A stretch of 64,000 nucleotides of DNA from Eubacteriales bacterium. Lineage in GTDB: Bacteria > Bacillota > Clostridia > Tissierellales > GPF-1. The stretch covers positions 1 through 64,000 of the forward strand of contig DAOUQF010000005.1 in the NCBI GenBank assembly GCA_030625815.1, written 5' to 3'. The notes below the pieces were generated by a model. The model worked only from the letters and a program-made list of their open reading frames with translations. It was not told where the DNA came from and ran no database searches. The translations under genes were made by a program, and so were the position numbers. Below are positions 41,316 to 51,174 of the stretch, one piece after another. The stretch's first letter is position 1. Each line of letters begins with the position of its first letter.

Positions 41316-42846
41316 ATTCATTCTCCTGTCTCTTGGAACCCGCCATATACAGCCCCAATTCTTCCTTGCTGATCTCGCTTGCTTTAACATGACAGACAAT
41401 CTCGCCCTCGAAAAGCACCACAATGGTATCGCTTAAGGCAAAAATTTCATCCAAGTCGGAAGAAATCAACAAGCCTGCCGTGTCCTCATTTCGAAGATCC
41501 ATGATATAGTTGTGAATAAAGCTGATCGCTCCAATGTCTACGCCCCGTGTCGGCTCCGCCGCAATCAAGAGTTTTGGTTTCTGCACAAAGGTCTCTCGTG
41601 CGATCACAACCTTTTGTTGATTCCCTCCAGATAATGCGCTAACCTTGGTTCGATGACTCGGCGTTCGAATGTCAAACCGCTCAATCATCTTTATGGCATT
41701 TTCATTCATCTGACTTTCATTGATAAAATGAAGACACCCAATTTTCTTTACAAACTGATGTAAAATATGGTAGCCTGCAATGCTATTTTCAGCAACGGAC
41801 CACTCCATGCACAATCCCTCTTTTTTCCGATCTGCAGGCATATAGCTGATCCCCTTCAACAATCGTTCACGGCGTTTAACCTTTGTAAAATCCTCTCCAA
41901 AATATGTAATCTCGCCAGAATTGGATAATAGCTGTCCCGAAATGGTCTGAGCCAAAGCCTGTTGCCCATTCCCGGAGATCCCAGCTACGCCGACAATTTC
42001 TCCCTGATGAATCGAAAGATTAATATTCTTCAACAATTTACGACCCTTATGGTCGTGACAATTCACATTGGACAGACGAATTACTTTCTCGCCGTTTTTT
42101 TCTTCACGGTCTCGAATCGGCGGAATCTCTTTTCCCACCATTTGCTCTGCCAAAGCATATTTATTCGTATCTTTCGTCTTTACTTGTCCCACAACTTTTC
42201 CGCGACGCATCACAATAATAAAATCAGAAACCCGAATCACTTCGTCCAACTTATGGGTGATAAAAACAAAGGTCTTGCCCATTGCCGAAATTCGTTCAAT
42301 ATTATTAAAAAGCTCGTCCGTTTCCTGTGGCGTTAAAACCGCCGTCGGCTCGTCCAGAATCAGAATGTCCGCGCCGCGATACAACACCTTGATGATCTCC
42401 ACCTTTTGTTGCATCCCAACCGGAAGATCTCCAACCAAAGCATCCAAAGGAATCGGCATGCCGTTTTTCTCCATCAAATCTTCAATTTCTTTTCTCGCTT
42501 GCTCATAATCAATAAATTGCGACTTACCCGGTTCTCTTCCCAAAATAATATTTTCAAGCACTGAGATTTCTTCCACCAGCATAAAATGCTGATGCACCAT
42601 ACCAATCTTTTCATTCAATGCGTCCAAGCTGGAATGAAACTCAACTGTTTTTCCATTGATTCGAATTTCCCCGAAATCAGGACGAAGCAACCCATATAGA
42701 ATATTCATCAAAGTCGATTTGCCTGCACCATTTTCACCGACCAAACACATCACAGAGCCTTTTGCAACCTGGATGGAGACATGGTCGTTGGCCAACGTAC
42801 CCGGAAATTCTTTGCAAATATCAATCATTTCAATTGCTAATCCCAT
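41305..42846 (-). CDS. BMP-type ABC transporter ATPase (two ABC domains)
   Basis: A 513-residue tandem ABC ATPase. First domain: Walker A GENGAGKST (about 37), signature-like region LPVGMQQKVEI, Walker B ILILDEPTAVL. Second domain: altered GISGNGQQALAQ in place of Walker A, LSGGNQQKVVIARE, and LLIAAEPTRGVD. This layout is usual for sugar and nucleoside importers of this class. It follows the receptor gene after a GC-rich hairpin. Confidence 0.93.
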   Translation of the reverse strand: MGLAIEMIDICKEFPGTLANDHVSIQVAKGSVMCLVGENGAGKSTLMNILYGLLRPDFGEIRINGKTVEFHSSLDALNEKIGMVHQHFMLVEEISVLENIILGREPGKSQFIDYEQARKEIEDLMEKNGMPIPLDALVGDLPVGMQQKVEIIKVLYRGADILILDEPTAVLTPQETDELFNNIERISAMGKTFVFITHKLDEVIRVSDFIIVMRRGKVVGQVKTKDTNKYALAEQMVGKEIPPIRDREEKNGEKVIRLSNVNCHDHKGRKLLKNINLSIHQGEIVGVAGISGNGQQALAQTISGQLLSNSGEITYFGEDFTKVKRRERLLKGISYMPADRKKEGLCMEWSVAENSIAGYHILHQFVKKIGCLHFINESQMNENAIKMIERFDIRTPSHRTKVSALSGGNQQKVVIARETFVQKPKLLIAAEPTRGVDIGAISFIHNYIMDLRNEDTAGLLISSDLDEIFALSDTIVVLFEGEIVCHVKASEISKEELGLYMAGSKRQENEYES

Positions 42847-42896
42847 TTGGTCATTCTCCTTCTTTCCTCATTCAACCATATCGTCGTTTTATATAT

Positions 42897-42933
42897 GGGG
42901 GGGGGCGTGCGAAAGATCCCGCACGCCCCCCCG
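42897..42933. other. Very G/C-rich intercistronic hairpin
   Basis: GGGGGGGCGTGC pairs with GCACGCCCCCCC between the receptor and ATPase genes. No T-run follows on the minus strand, so it is more likely an mRNA stabiliser or partial block than a terminator. Confidence 0.6.
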
Positions 42934-42950
42934 TCTTTTCTTTCCCTTAT

Positions 42951-43973
42951 TTACTGCTCAAATACGTCTGTTACTTGGATGGTTCCATTCTCAATTTCTT
43001 GACGAATTGTTTCAATGTTTTCTAGAACTTCCGCTGGAATTATGTCTTTCGTGTAGGTCATTTCACTCAAACTAACTCCATCTTCCGCAACGCCGTATAC
43101 ATGAACGCCTGCAGTAAAAGTTTCCTCTTTGACTTGCTTGACGAAATCATAAACCGCAACATCAACGCGCTTGATCATGCTTGTCAAAATCTTGCCTTCC
43201 GCAATATAATCCTGATCCTGATCAACACCAATGGCATATACGCCTTCGTTTTCTTTCACTGCTGAGAACAGGCCTTCCCCAGTTTTTCCCGCCACATGAT
43301 AAATGACATCCGCGCCTTCATTGATCAATTGCAGTGCGAACTCTTTTCCCTTGTTTGGGTCCGAAAAAGACCCTACATAGGTAGAAATCACGGTTACATC
43401 CGAATCTGCATGTTTTGCCCCTTCTTCGAAACCAACAACAAATCGTTTGATTGCCGGAATGTCCATGCCGCCGATCACTCCAATAGTACCCGACTCCGTC
43501 ATCTGTGCTGCCAATGCGCCTGCTAGATAGCTTCCCTCATGATCACTGAATTTGGCTACTGCCAAATTATCGGCTTCCGTTTTTAGATTCACGCCACCAA
43601 ATTTCACATCTGGGTAATTCGGCATCACTGTTTCCAATGCATCCGCCCAGTCATTGCCTAAAACCATCACAAAATCATAGTCCAAACTTGCCGCTGTCTT
43701 TAAAGATTGTAAGTAATCAGCTGAGGATTGAGGCTCAATCACCTTAATCTCCGCACCCAGCTCTTCTTCCGCTCGTTTCAATCCGGCGAATCCCGCATCA
43801 TTAAATGACCGATCACCCAAACCACCTGCCGATGTCAATAAAACCACCTTCACATGGTTATCGTTTTCCTGCTTCGTAGTTTCCATCTCTGCAGCCGACT
43901 CACCTTGTGAACATCCCGCAAACATGGATACACTCAACAATACCACCAAAAGTAACGCTAATAATTTCTTCAT
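42951..43973 (-). CDS. BMP family ABC transporter substrate-binding lipoprotein
   Basis: A 340-residue receptor: lipoprotein signal MFAGCSQG (lipid Cys21), then GGLGDRSFNDAGFAGLKRAEEELG and IGGMDIPAIKRFVVGFEEGAKH, typical of BmpA/PnrA nucleoside-binding proteins. Because the operon ends in a sulfatase gene, the ligand may be a sulfated molecule instead of a plain nucleoside; this is inference. GGAGG lies right before the ATG pair. Confidence 0.92.
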   Translation of the reverse strand: MKKLLALLLVVLLSVSMFAGCSQGESAAEMETTKQENDNHVKVVLLTSAGGLGDRSFNDAGFAGLKRAEEELGAEIKVIEPQSSADYLQSLKTAASLDYDFVMVLGNDWADALETVMPNYPDVKFGGVNLKTEADNLAVAKFSDHEGSYLAGALAAQMTESGTIGVIGGMDIPAIKRFVVGFEEGAKHADSDVTVISTYVGSFSDPNKGKEFALQLINEGADVIYHVAGKTGEGLFSAVKENEGVYAIGVDQDQDYIAEGKILTSMIKRVDVAVYDFVKQVKEETFTAGVHVYGVAEDGVSLSEMTYTKDIIPAEVLENIETIRQEIENGTIQVTDVFEQ

Positions 43974-44005
43974 CATCCATCCTCCACTCTTCTTAGATTA
44001 CTGCC

Positions 44006-44047
44006 ATTGTACTGGAATCCCAGTTATCGAAATAGGAAATTTTGCAT
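44006..44047 (-). promoter_or_regulatory. Crp-type-like promoter of the bmp operon
   Basis: ATGCAAAATTTCC in the dyad position, TTTCGA, 15-base spacer, TACAAT. Shares ATGCAAAAT with the anSME promoter but the right half of the dyad is poor. Confidence 0.45.
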
Positions 44048-44063
44048 GTTGTTAAAGAAAAGC

Positions 44064-44097
44064 AAAAAGCCACGACCTATTTTGTCATGACTTTCCT
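44064..44097 (-). terminator. Terminator of the Crp/Fnr gene at 44103
   Basis: On the minus strand AAAGTCATGAC, loop, GTCGTGGCTTT then TTGCTTTT. Confidence 0.65.
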
Positions 44098-44102
44098 TCC
44101 CG

Positions 44103-44819
44103 CTATTCCATTAAAAGTTCTTCCTTATACAGTCGCAAATGCATATACTGCTCGTGATTGATATATATTTTCCCTCGTCGGATACTGATATAATCCTGTT
44201 TCTTCAGCGCTTCCAAGTTATAATTGACCGACCGGATGGACATGGAAATAAAATCCCCAATCATTTCCCTCGTTTCGTTGATCTTCACATCCCCCAGATA
44301 AAGCTTCCCATGGGTTTTTCGATAAAGCTCGTAACTATAGAGTAAGTAAGAAACAATATTCGCCATGGAAGAATATTTTTTGCATTCGATATGCTTGCGG
44401 ATGGTGCCGTGAAGCCGATTGATAATATTCTTCACCAAAAGATTGTAAAACTCAGGATATTGCACCATCCAACTACGCAAATCCTCTTTCGTGATTTTCA
44501 GCACGACTACATCGGTTAAAGTACGAATGTCCGCCTCCCGAGATACCGCTTGCTCCCCTAGCAATTCGGAAAGACCGATCACATCATACTCAGAAATCTT
44601 GTAATAACAATAATCCTCGCCATTTTCCAATATATTGAAAATTCCGCAGATCCCAGATATAATCAGATACGCATAATTGGTGGCATGCTCTTCTCGCTTG
44701 ATCATTGTTACATCCTGGGGATAATGGGATATTTGTATCTTTTTGATATCTTCATCTGAAAACTTCTGAAACAATTTCTGCAATTCTGGATGTTCCAATA
44801 GCAATTTCTGAAATTCCAT
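44103..44819 (-). CDS. Crp/Fnr family regulator, divergent from anSME
   Basis: A 238-residue regulator with an N-terminal cyclic-nucleotide-binding-like domain (about 20-135) and a C-terminal winged helix (INETREMIGDFISMSIRSVNYNLEALKKQDYI, about 183-214). It is only distantly similar to the other two Crp/Fnr proteins of the window. It lies between the bmp-sulfatase operon and the divergently read maturase gene, both of which have ATGCAAAAT at the operator position, so it may control them. GGGGGAGAC precedes the ATG. Confidence 0.87.
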   Translation of the reverse strand: MEFQKLLLEHPELQKLFQKFSDEDIKKIQISHYPQDVTMIKREEHATNYAYLIISGICGIFNILENGEDYCYYKISEYDVIGLSELLGEQAVSREADIRTLTDVVVLKITKEDLRSWMVQYPEFYNLLVKNIINRLHGTIRKHIECKKYSSMANIVSYLLYSYELYRKTHGKLYLGDVKINETREMIGDFISMSIRSVNYNLEALKKQDYISIRRGKIYINHEQYMHLRLYKEELLME

Positions 44820-44919
44820 TGTCTCCCCCTTTGCATGGAGTACCCACCCAACACGACTCTATACTAAATCCAATGTTACGATATCGTCATTATAACTGGT
44901 TTTCTCTTTTCGCACAATC

Positions 44920-44961
44920 ATGCAAAATGGCAGATACCTTTACTGAAAAATCTGGTATGAT
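44920..44961 (+). promoter_or_regulatory. Crp-type promoter of the sulfatase-maturating enzyme
   Basis: Imperfect dyad ATGCAAAATGGCAG, TACCTT (-35), 15-base spacer, TATGAT (-10, 44956-44961). Confidence 0.6.
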
Positions 44962-44992
44962 AAAATCACCAACCGTAAGAAAGGAAGTTTAT

Positions 44993-46108
44993 ATGTCCAT
45001 ATCATTCTTAATCAAGCCTGCTTCCAGCAGTTGCAATATGCGTTGCACCTATTGTTTCTACGCCGATGTATCCGAGCATCGGGAGACCCAGAATTTCGGG
45101 ATTATGAGCGAGGAAACCGCCGAGGTCGTTATTACACGTGCCTTTGAAGCTGCCAAACGGCAGATCACCTTTGCCTTCCAAGGCGGCGAACCGACCCTAG
45201 CCAGCCTCGATTTTTTTAAAAACTGGTTGCGACTTACGCAAAAACACAATACAAAGAACCTACCGGTACACTACGCCATTCAAACCAACGGCATGGTGAT
45301 CGACCAAGAGTGGGCAACGTTCTTCCATGACAATCAATTTCTGGTCGGCATCTCCCTGGACGGTCCGAAAGAGATCCACGACCACTACCGCATTTTGGTG
45401 GATGGCAAAGGCAGCTACAAGCAGGTCATGCAAGCAACGACTTGGTTGGAAAAAGAAGACGTTGAATTCAACATTCTCTCTGTGGTAAATCAGACCGTTG
45501 CCAAACATCCAACCAAGATCTACAATTTCTTTAAAAAGCAAGGATTCAAGTATCTGCAGTTTATCCCCTGCCTCGATGAATTAGGACAGGTTCAAGGCAC
45601 CAATCCTCTGTCCGTCACTTCGGAACGCTATGGCAAGTTCTTGATCCAACTCTTCGAGTTGTGGTACCGAGACTGGAAAGCGGGAAAACCGGTCAGTATC
45701 CGCATGTTCGACAATGTTCTGCAGATCCTGCTGACAGGACGCCCCGAAAGCTGCGATATGAACGGCCACTGCACGGTCAATGCCGTGGTGGAAGCTGACG
45801 GATCCGTTTACCCCTGTGATTTCTATGTAACCGATTCATGGAAACTGGGAAATCTTCACGAGTCTTCCCTGGCCGAGCTTTCACAAATTCCGTTGGCCAC
45901 CGCCTTTGTTCAGGAATCTTTGCACACAGATCCGACCTGCGAAACATGTCCCCATTACCGGGTATGCCGCGGAGGCTGCAAGCGTCACAAGGAACCGAAA
46001 AACAACGGCAGATACGAATCGAATATCTTCTGCGAGGCGTATAAAACATTCTATGACGCCACTGCATCGCGATTTATGGAAATTGTAAAAGCGGAATCAA
46101 GACGATAA
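44993..46108 (+). CDS. Anaerobic sulfatase-maturating enzyme (radical SAM, SPASM)
   Basis: A 371-residue anSME that oxidises the sulfatase active-site Cys to formylglycine without oxygen. Radical SAM CNMRCTYC (Cys14, 18, 21), FAFQGGEPTLA, and a C-terminal SPASM region with further Cys (CDMNGHC, YPCDFY, CETCPHYRVCRGGCKRH, FCEAYK) for two extra clusters. ATG 44993 follows AAAGGAAG; the longer frame runs into the promoter. All three sulfatases of the island are Cys-type and need it. Confidence 0.94.
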   Translation: MSISFLIKPASSSCNMRCTYCFYADVSEHRETQNFGIMSEETAEVVITRAFEAAKRQITFAFQGGEPTLASLDFFKNWLRLTQKHNTKNLPVHYAIQTNGMVIDQEWATFFHDNQFLVGISLDGPKEIHDHYRILVDGKGSYKQVMQATTWLEKEDVEFNILSVVNQTVAKHPTKIYNFFKKQGFKYLQFIPCLDELGQVQGTNPLSVTSERYGKFLIQLFELWYRDWKAGKPVSIRMFDNVLQILLTGRPESCDMNGHCTVNAVVEADGSVYPCDFYVTDSWKLGNLHESSLAELSQIPLATAFVQESLHTDPTCETCPHYRVCRGGCKRHKEPKNNGRYESNIFCEAYKTFYDATASRFMEIVKAESRR

Positions 46109-46148
46109 AAAAAGCGCAAGTTCGACTTTGAACCTGCGCTTCTCTTTT
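46108..46148. terminator. Bidirectional terminator
   Basis: AGCGCAAGTTC pairs with GAACCTGCGCT, with A-run left and T-rich right. Serves anSME and the convergent lipoprotein gene. Confidence 0.8.
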
Positions 46149-46964
46149 CTATTCGTCATCATCTGGCATTTGCGGCATCTCGAACTGGCCCTCCAATGGA
46201 ATCTCGATAAAAACGACATCCTCCGGCGGCATAAACAGTGAATCGTCCAAGTCGATGTTCACTTCCAGTTTTGTCACATCGGACCGCATCATCAATTCCC
46301 CATTCACAAACAGCTCATAACGAATTGGATAGGCATATTCTTCTGAATACCACATCTTTACAACAGCCTGATCCACGTTCTCATGGAGATCATTGAATTC
46401 GATGTAAATTGCTTTTTCTCCATTCAACTCCTCTTTTCTCACAACCATATGCTCATCCAGCCGATTGCGTACATCTCTCAAGTTCGGCATCTCCATCTTG
46501 CCGCCCATCGCTTGAACGCGATCCATGACAGCCTCAGCGTTTCCATGTACGATTTTCATCCCCTGCTTGGACCCAAACGCATATTGATAGGTAATCCCCT
46601 CTTCCGCCCGAAGGATCACGATCTGCTTCTGTCCGTCCGGAAGCTCTATCTCCGTTCTCGCATTTCCGCCCTTTTGATAAACGATCGACTTCGATATAAA
46701 ACCTTCTGGACCGTAGATCTCTGTTTCCACCACAAGGGTGTCAAAGATTTTGGATTGAATCGAACCCAATAAATCCAAAGGGGACGCTTCTTCCGGTTCA
46801 ACAACCTCCTCCACTGGTTCGGCTGGCTCCACCTTTGTTTCTTCCTGTTCCACCGGTTCCTCTGCCACCACAATCGGCGCCTCTTCCTCTGGCGTTCCCG
46901 ACGAGCAGCCGGAAAAACAGAGAAGAACCAATAAAATAAGCGCAAATATCCTACTCTTCTTCAT
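46149..46964 (-). CDS. Lipoprotein, LolA/LppX-like beta domain
   Basis: A 271-residue lipoprotein (signal LLVLLCFSGCSSG, lipid Cys20), followed by an acidic Glu/Pro/Val linker to about residue 60. The remainder resembles outer-membrane-lipoprotein-sorting folds found in Gram-positive lipoproteins (QSKIFDTLVVETEIYGPEG, KMWYSEEYAYPIRYE, IDLDDSLFMPPEDVVFIEI). Acidic tail. Start MKKSRI has AAAGGA 8 bases before it. Role unknown; single gene. Confidence 0.75.
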   Translation of the reverse strand: MKKSRIFALILLVLLCFSGCSSGTPEEEAPIVVAEEPVEQEETKVEPAEPVEEVVEPEEASPLDLLGSIQSKIFDTLVVETEIYGPEGFISKSIVYQKGGNARTEIELPDGQKQIVILRAEEGITYQYAFGSKQGMKIVHGNAEAVMDRVQAMGGKMEMPNLRDVRNRLDEHMVVRKEELNGEKAIYIEFNDLHENVDQAVVKMWYSEEYAYPIRYELFVNGELMMRSDVTKLEVNIDLDDSLFMPPEDVVFIEIPLEGQFEMPQMPDDDE

Positions 46965-47196
46965 TTTTCTCATCCTTTCTTTCTATACTTCTAACCGAAA
47001 ACCATTTCGCCCGCCTTCGATTGCTCTTCACCATACCTATACCCGCAAATATCAACGCCCCTAGTCCATATGATTTCTCTTTTCCCAACCCAATCCGATT
47101 TTTAAGTCAATCCGGCTTTCCAAGCTGATCCAGCCTTTTCACGTGCAAAAAAAATAGCGCAGCGATAAAAATCTTTATCGCTGCGCGTATCCGCAT
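46965..47196. other. Gap with terminator only
   Basis: Apart from the ilvE terminator and the upstream region of the lipoprotein gene, nothing recognisable is present. Confidence 0.5.
47148..47188 (-). terminator. Terminator after ilvE
   Basis: GCGCAGCGATAAA pairs with TTTATCGCTGCGC; T8 follows on the minus strand. Confidence 0.9.
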
Positions 47197-48252
47197 TTAA
47201 AAAATCGTAATCCACTCGAATGGATCTTCAATGGTGCCGTATTGAATGCCTGTAATGGTATCATACAGCTTCTTCGTGAGGGATCCAATCTTATTCCGAT
47301 TGATCGTAATGGTATCCCCTTTATAGGTTAATGACCCGATGGGAGAGATCACCGCCGCAGTGCCTGTAGCGAACACCTCTTCCAGAATCCCTTTCCGCTC
47401 CGCTTCATAGACCTCATCAATGGTCATACGTCGCTCATCCACTTCAAAGCCCCACTCCCGCATAATGCGAATCGCAGTATTTCGAGTAACGCCCGGCAAA
47501 ATGGTGCCTTCCAATGGTGCCGTAACAATGCGTCCATCAATCTTGAAGAAGGCGTTGCTGGTTCCTACTTCTTCCACATACTTTCGCTCAATTCCGTCTA
47601 GCCACAACACCTGTGAATACCCGGCTGCTCTCGCTTTTTCAAAAGGCTTGATACTCGCAGCATAATTGCCGGCCGTTTTCGCCTCTCCCGTGCCGCCGAC
47701 AACCGCCCGGATATATTCGTCTTCCACAAAGATTTTTGTTGGATTCATTCCCTCTGGATAGTACGCACCCACCGGCGACAAAATCACCATCAGCTTATAC
47801 TGAGAAGCTGCTCGTACCCCCAGAAACGGATCTGTTGCAAACACATAGGGACGCACATAAAGCGAGGTTTCCGGCAGGGTTGGAATCCATTCCCGCTCCA
47901 AATCCACCAAGGTCTTAATGGCTTCGAAAAGAAAATCCTCATCAACAGCCGGCATCCCCATACGATCATTGGATCGATTCAAGCGTGCCAGATTATCCTT
48001 CACGCGGAACATTCTCACTTCGCCAGACTCCGACTTATACGCCTTTAATCCCTCAAATGTCGCTTGTCCATAATGAAAAACCATCGCTGATGGCTCTAAA
48101 GAAATGGGTCCGTAGGGTTCAATCCGCGGATCAATCCAGCCTTTTCCCGCTTCGTAATCCATCACAAACATGTAGTCCGTAAAAATCGTACCAAATCCCA
48201 ATTTCGAAAAATCCGGTTTATCCTTCAGTACTTCCCTCTTGATGATTTTCAT
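47197..48252 (-). CDS. ilvE: Branched-chain amino acid aminotransferase
   Basis: A 351-residue fold-type IV PLP aminotransferase converting branched-chain 2-oxo acids and amino acids, with glutamate as partner. FHYGQATFEGLKAYK, RPYVFATDPFLGV, GTGEAKTAGNYAASIKP (PLP Lys in the NYA region) and EVGTSNAFFKIDGRIVTAPL are conserved. Length matches class II IlvE. Start follows GGAGGGTGAAG and lies inside the 3' end of the AI-2E gene (35-base overlap). Confidence 0.93.
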   Translation of the reverse strand: MKIIKREVLKDKPDFSKLGFGTIFTDYMFVMDYEAGKGWIDPRIEPYGPISLEPSAMVFHYGQATFEGLKAYKSESGEVRMFRVKDNLARLNRSNDRMGMPAVDEDFLFEAIKTLVDLEREWIPTLPETSLYVRPYVFATDPFLGVRAASQYKLMVILSPVGAYYPEGMNPTKIFVEDEYIRAVVGGTGEAKTAGNYAASIKPFEKARAAGYSQVLWLDGIERKYVEEVGTSNAFFKIDGRIVTAPLEGTILPGVTRNTAIRIMREWGFEVDERRMTIDEVYEAERKGILEEVFATGTAAVISPIGSLTYKGDTITINRNKIGSLTKKLYDTITGIQYGTIEDPFEWITIF

Positions 48253-49345
48253 CTTCACCCTCCATTTCATAACTTAGACGCAACGCGCGTCTGCGCTCCG
48301 CCTCCTCATCCATTAGCCATTTAAAGAATACCGCAGCAGGAACACTTAAGAAAATTCCCAATAATCCCGCTACATAACCGCCAATTGTTACAGCCGCTAA
48401 TACCCATACCGGACGAACCCCGACTCGATCGCTAAGAATCAAAGGACTTAATATCAATCCATCCACTTGCTGAGCGGCCAATATCGCGATCACGACGATG
48501 ACAACCTCGCGAAGTCCCGTAGAAAGCGTGATGGCAACCGCCACCAATCCCCCCAACAGGGAGCCAATGTATGGAATCATATTTCCTACCCCGGCGAGCA
48601 TGCCGATAACCGCTGCATAAGGCACCTTAAAGATCGCCAATACAATCCCTACCAAAAGACCCATCACCAAGGACGCCAACAGCTTTCCAACAAAATACTG
48701 AACAAAACAATCATCCGCTTTTTGGAGGGCTCTTGTCCAAAAGACTTTCCGCTCCGGCTCCATAAAGGAATCGCTCCAACGGCTGAATGTAGACAGCAAC
48801 TCGTTTTTATCCGCAAGCATATATAGCCCTAAAACCAAGGCGATCATCATGGTCGCGACACTTGATGTGAAGTCCACGAGGGTCGAAAATCCTTGACTGA
48901 TGGACTCCCCCGAAAAGAATTCGGCTTCGCTTATCAAATTTTCAATGGATGTCTGAATCGTCAATACGGCTGAATCGATAGCTGTAATCCCCAATTTCCC
49001 AATCCATTCTCGCGCTTCTGCATTGATCTCAGCCAGCCGATCCCCTGTAAATAATTCACGAAGGCTTTGAACGCTATCCGCCAATCCCGGAACCACAAAA
49101 GTAATGATCATCGTAATAACCAAAACCAAGGCTGCCAGGGTGACAACGATGCTGATTTTCCGTCCCCACTTAAGTTTTTCCACAGGAATGCGAACCAAGG
49201 TATCCAAAAGATAGGCAATAAATGCCGCCTTTAATAAAAGTCCAATTACCTTTAATCCCGTTTCCACAATTGGATATCGATAGAATAAAATCAGGGTCAC
49301 AACCGCAATCAATATCCATCGAAAAGCCACTTTTTTTGTCCTCAT
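48218..49345 (-). CDS. AI-2E/PerM family membrane protein
   Basis: A 375-residue membrane protein with about seven helices and the family motifs GMLAGVGNMIPYIGSLLGGLVA and QQVDGLILSPLILSDRVGVRPVWVL. Family members are predicted exporters or ion/AI-2 transporters; this one's substrate is unknown. AAAGGAG precedes the ATG. Its 3' end overlaps ilvE. Confidence 0.88.
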   Translation of the reverse strand: MRTKKVAFRWILIAVVTLILFYRYPIVETGLKVIGLLLKAAFIAYLLDTLVRIPVEKLKWGRKISIVVTLAALVLVITMIITFVVPGLADSVQSLRELFTGDRLAEINAEAREWIGKLGITAIDSAVLTIQTSIENLISEAEFFSGESISQGFSTLVDFTSSVATMMIALVLGLYMLADKNELLSTFSRWSDSFMEPERKVFWTRALQKADDCFVQYFVGKLLASLVMGLLVGIVLAIFKVPYAAVIGMLAGVGNMIPYIGSLLGGLVAVAITLSTGLREVVIVVIAILAAQQVDGLILSPLILSDRVGVRPVWVLAAVTIGGYVAGLLGIFLSVPAAVFFKWLMDEEAERRRALRLSYEMEGEDENHQEGSTEG

Positions 49346-49433
49346 GTCACTACTCCTTTTGTCCATTTCTCTATTTATAGTGTACCACAAGTTTCCATAC
49401 CAAAAAGAAAAAGCGGGGGAATCCCCCCGCTTC

Positions 49434-50756
49434 TTAAAATTTACTGGTTTCGTCGGATCTTACGATCCCTTTGATTAACTTTGGCGATGCCGCCGATCCC
49501 GCAATGCCGTAGGCTTCCAGCAATCGTATGGTCGCTTCCTCCACCTTCGCTTCATCGTTCACATGAAGAACCGCCAAGGCTTCGCCTGCTTGAATCGAAT
49601 CACCAATTTTTTTCTTGAGAACAATTCCCACAGCCAAATCGATTTCCGAGGCTTTCGTTTCGCGTCCCGCTCCAAGCAGCAATGCGGCAATCCCCACACT
49701 CTCTGCTTCGATGCTCGCTACAACCCCAGATTGTTTAGCCAATACCGGAATCTCCTTCGCTGCCGTCGGCAAGCGATCCGGATTTCGTACCCACTCGGGA
49801 TCTCCGCCTTGCGCTTCCACAAACTCCGCCAGCTTTTGCAGGCCTTTGCCTGATTCAATGATTTCTTCCAGAATCTTTCTTGCTACAGTGTCTGTTGCCG
49901 CCTTCTCACCCAGAACCAGCATCTGGCTCGCCAATATCAGACACAACTCTCGCAGATCCTCCGGTCCTTTGCCGTTTAATACATCAATGGCTTCCTTGAC
50001 CTCCAAGGCATTCCCGATGGCATAGCCCAAAGGCTGATCCATATCGGTGACAACCGCAATCGTATTGCGTTTGGTGTGCGTTCCGATATCCACCATTGCC
50101 CGTGCCAAGGCAAAGGAATCCTCTTCTGTTTTCATAAACGCGCCGCTACCGGTTTTCACATCCAAGACAATGGCATCCGCACCGGAAGCAATCTTCTTGC
50201 TCATAATGCTTCCCGCAATCAAGGACAAATTGTCCACCGTTGCCGTTACGTCACGCAAGGCGTACAGCTTCTTGTCCGCTGGAGCCAGATTCGCCGTTTG
50301 ACCCGCCAGAGCGATGCCAATTTCATTGACGTTGCCAATAAATTTTTCGATCGGCAGATCCACCTGGAAGCCCGCAAAGGATTCCAGCTTATCGATGGTT
50401 CCTCCCGTATGGCCCAGACCACGACCGGACATCTTAGCAACCGGCACACCCGCTGCTGCTACGATTGGACCGACGATCAAGGTCGTTGTATCGCCAACAC
50501 CACCCGTGCTGTGCTTATCAACCTTGATCCCATGAATCGACGACAAATCCATAATCTCTCCACTCTCCACCATGGCTTGCGTCAGTTCTGCGGTCTCCCG
50601 TGTGTTCATCTTTTGAAAATAAATCGCCATCATCAGCGCAGACACCTGATAATCAGGAATCTCGCCGTTGGTATATCCCTCAATAAAGAAATTGATTTCT
50701 TCGGTTGTCAGTTCTCCGCCGTTTCGTTTTTTCATGATGATATCGTACATTCTCAT
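49434..50756 (-). CDS. pdp: Pyrimidine-nucleoside phosphorylase
   Basis: A 440-residue nucleoside phosphorylase [45 protein letters not shown] is the signature, with the C-terminal lipoyl-like domain near 345-440. It splits uridine, thymidine and deoxyuridine with phosphate into base and (deoxy)ribose-1-phosphate. It ends the deoC-cdd-pdp operon, 4 bases after cdd. Confidence 0.94.
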   Translation of the reverse strand: MRMYDIIMKKRNGGELTTEEINFFIEGYTNGEIPDYQVSALMMAIYFQKMNTRETAELTQAMVESGEIMDLSSIHGIKVDKHSTGGVGDTTTLIVGPIVAAAGVPVAKMSGRGLGHTGGTIDKLESFAGFQVDLPIEKFIGNVNEIGIALAGQTANLAPADKKLYALRDVTATVDNLSLIAGSIMSKKIASGADAIVLDVKTGSGAFMKTEEDSFALARAMVDIGTHTKRNTIAVVTDMDQPLGYAIGNALEVKEAIDVLNGKGPEDLRELCLILASQMLVLGEKAATDTVARKILEEIIESGKGLQKLAEFVEAQGGDPEWVRNPDRLPTAAKEIPVLAKQSGVVASIEAESVGIAALLLGAGRETKASEIDLAVGIVLKKKIGDSIQAGEALAVLHVNDEAKVEEATIRLLEAYGIAGSAASPKLIKGIVRSDETSKF

Positions 50757-50760
50757 GGCA

Positions 50761-51165
50761 TTACTCCCCCTTCGCTTTCGCTAAATCTTCTGGTCCAAAG
50801 CTATAAGGCAACAATTCGGATAATCGATGTTCTCGAACTTCCGTTTCTGATTTTACAACAATCACCAATAAATCCGGAGCGAATTCCCGCATCATTTGAC
50901 GGCACACCCCGCAAGGATAAGTCCAGTCCCCGTCACCGGTTACTGCGATCGCCTCAAATTCGCGTTCCCCTTCCGAAACCGCTTTGGCAATGGCTACTCG
51001 CTCGGCACAAATCGTAGGCGTATAAGATGCCGACTCAATATTGCAGCCCGTAAAGACCTTCCCTGATTTCGTCAACAACGCAGCTCCGACATGAAACTTT
51101 GAATACGGTGCATATGCTTGTTTTTGCGCTTCCAGTGCTTGTTTCGCCAATGCCTGAACGTTCAT
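50761..51165 (-). CDS. cdd: Cytidine deaminase
   Basis: A 134-residue homotetrameric-type deaminase. Zinc ligands in [21 protein letters not shown] (Cys, catalytic Glu) and PCGVCRQ. Converts (deoxy)cytidine to (deoxy)uridine, feeding Pdp. 9 bases from deoC. Confidence 0.95.
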   Translation of the reverse strand: MNVQALAKQALEAQKQAYAPYSKFHVGAALLTKSGKVFTGCNIESASYTPTICAERVAIAKAVSEGEREFEAIAVTGDGDWTYPCGVCRQMMREFAPDLLVIVVKSETEVREHRLSELLPYSFGPEDLAKAKGE

Positions 51166-51174
51166 AATTTCCTC

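Noticed and set aside
50076-51017. 313-residue plus-strand frame
   Set aside because: Antisense to the well-supported pdp and cdd genes; low-complexity shadow with no family motif.
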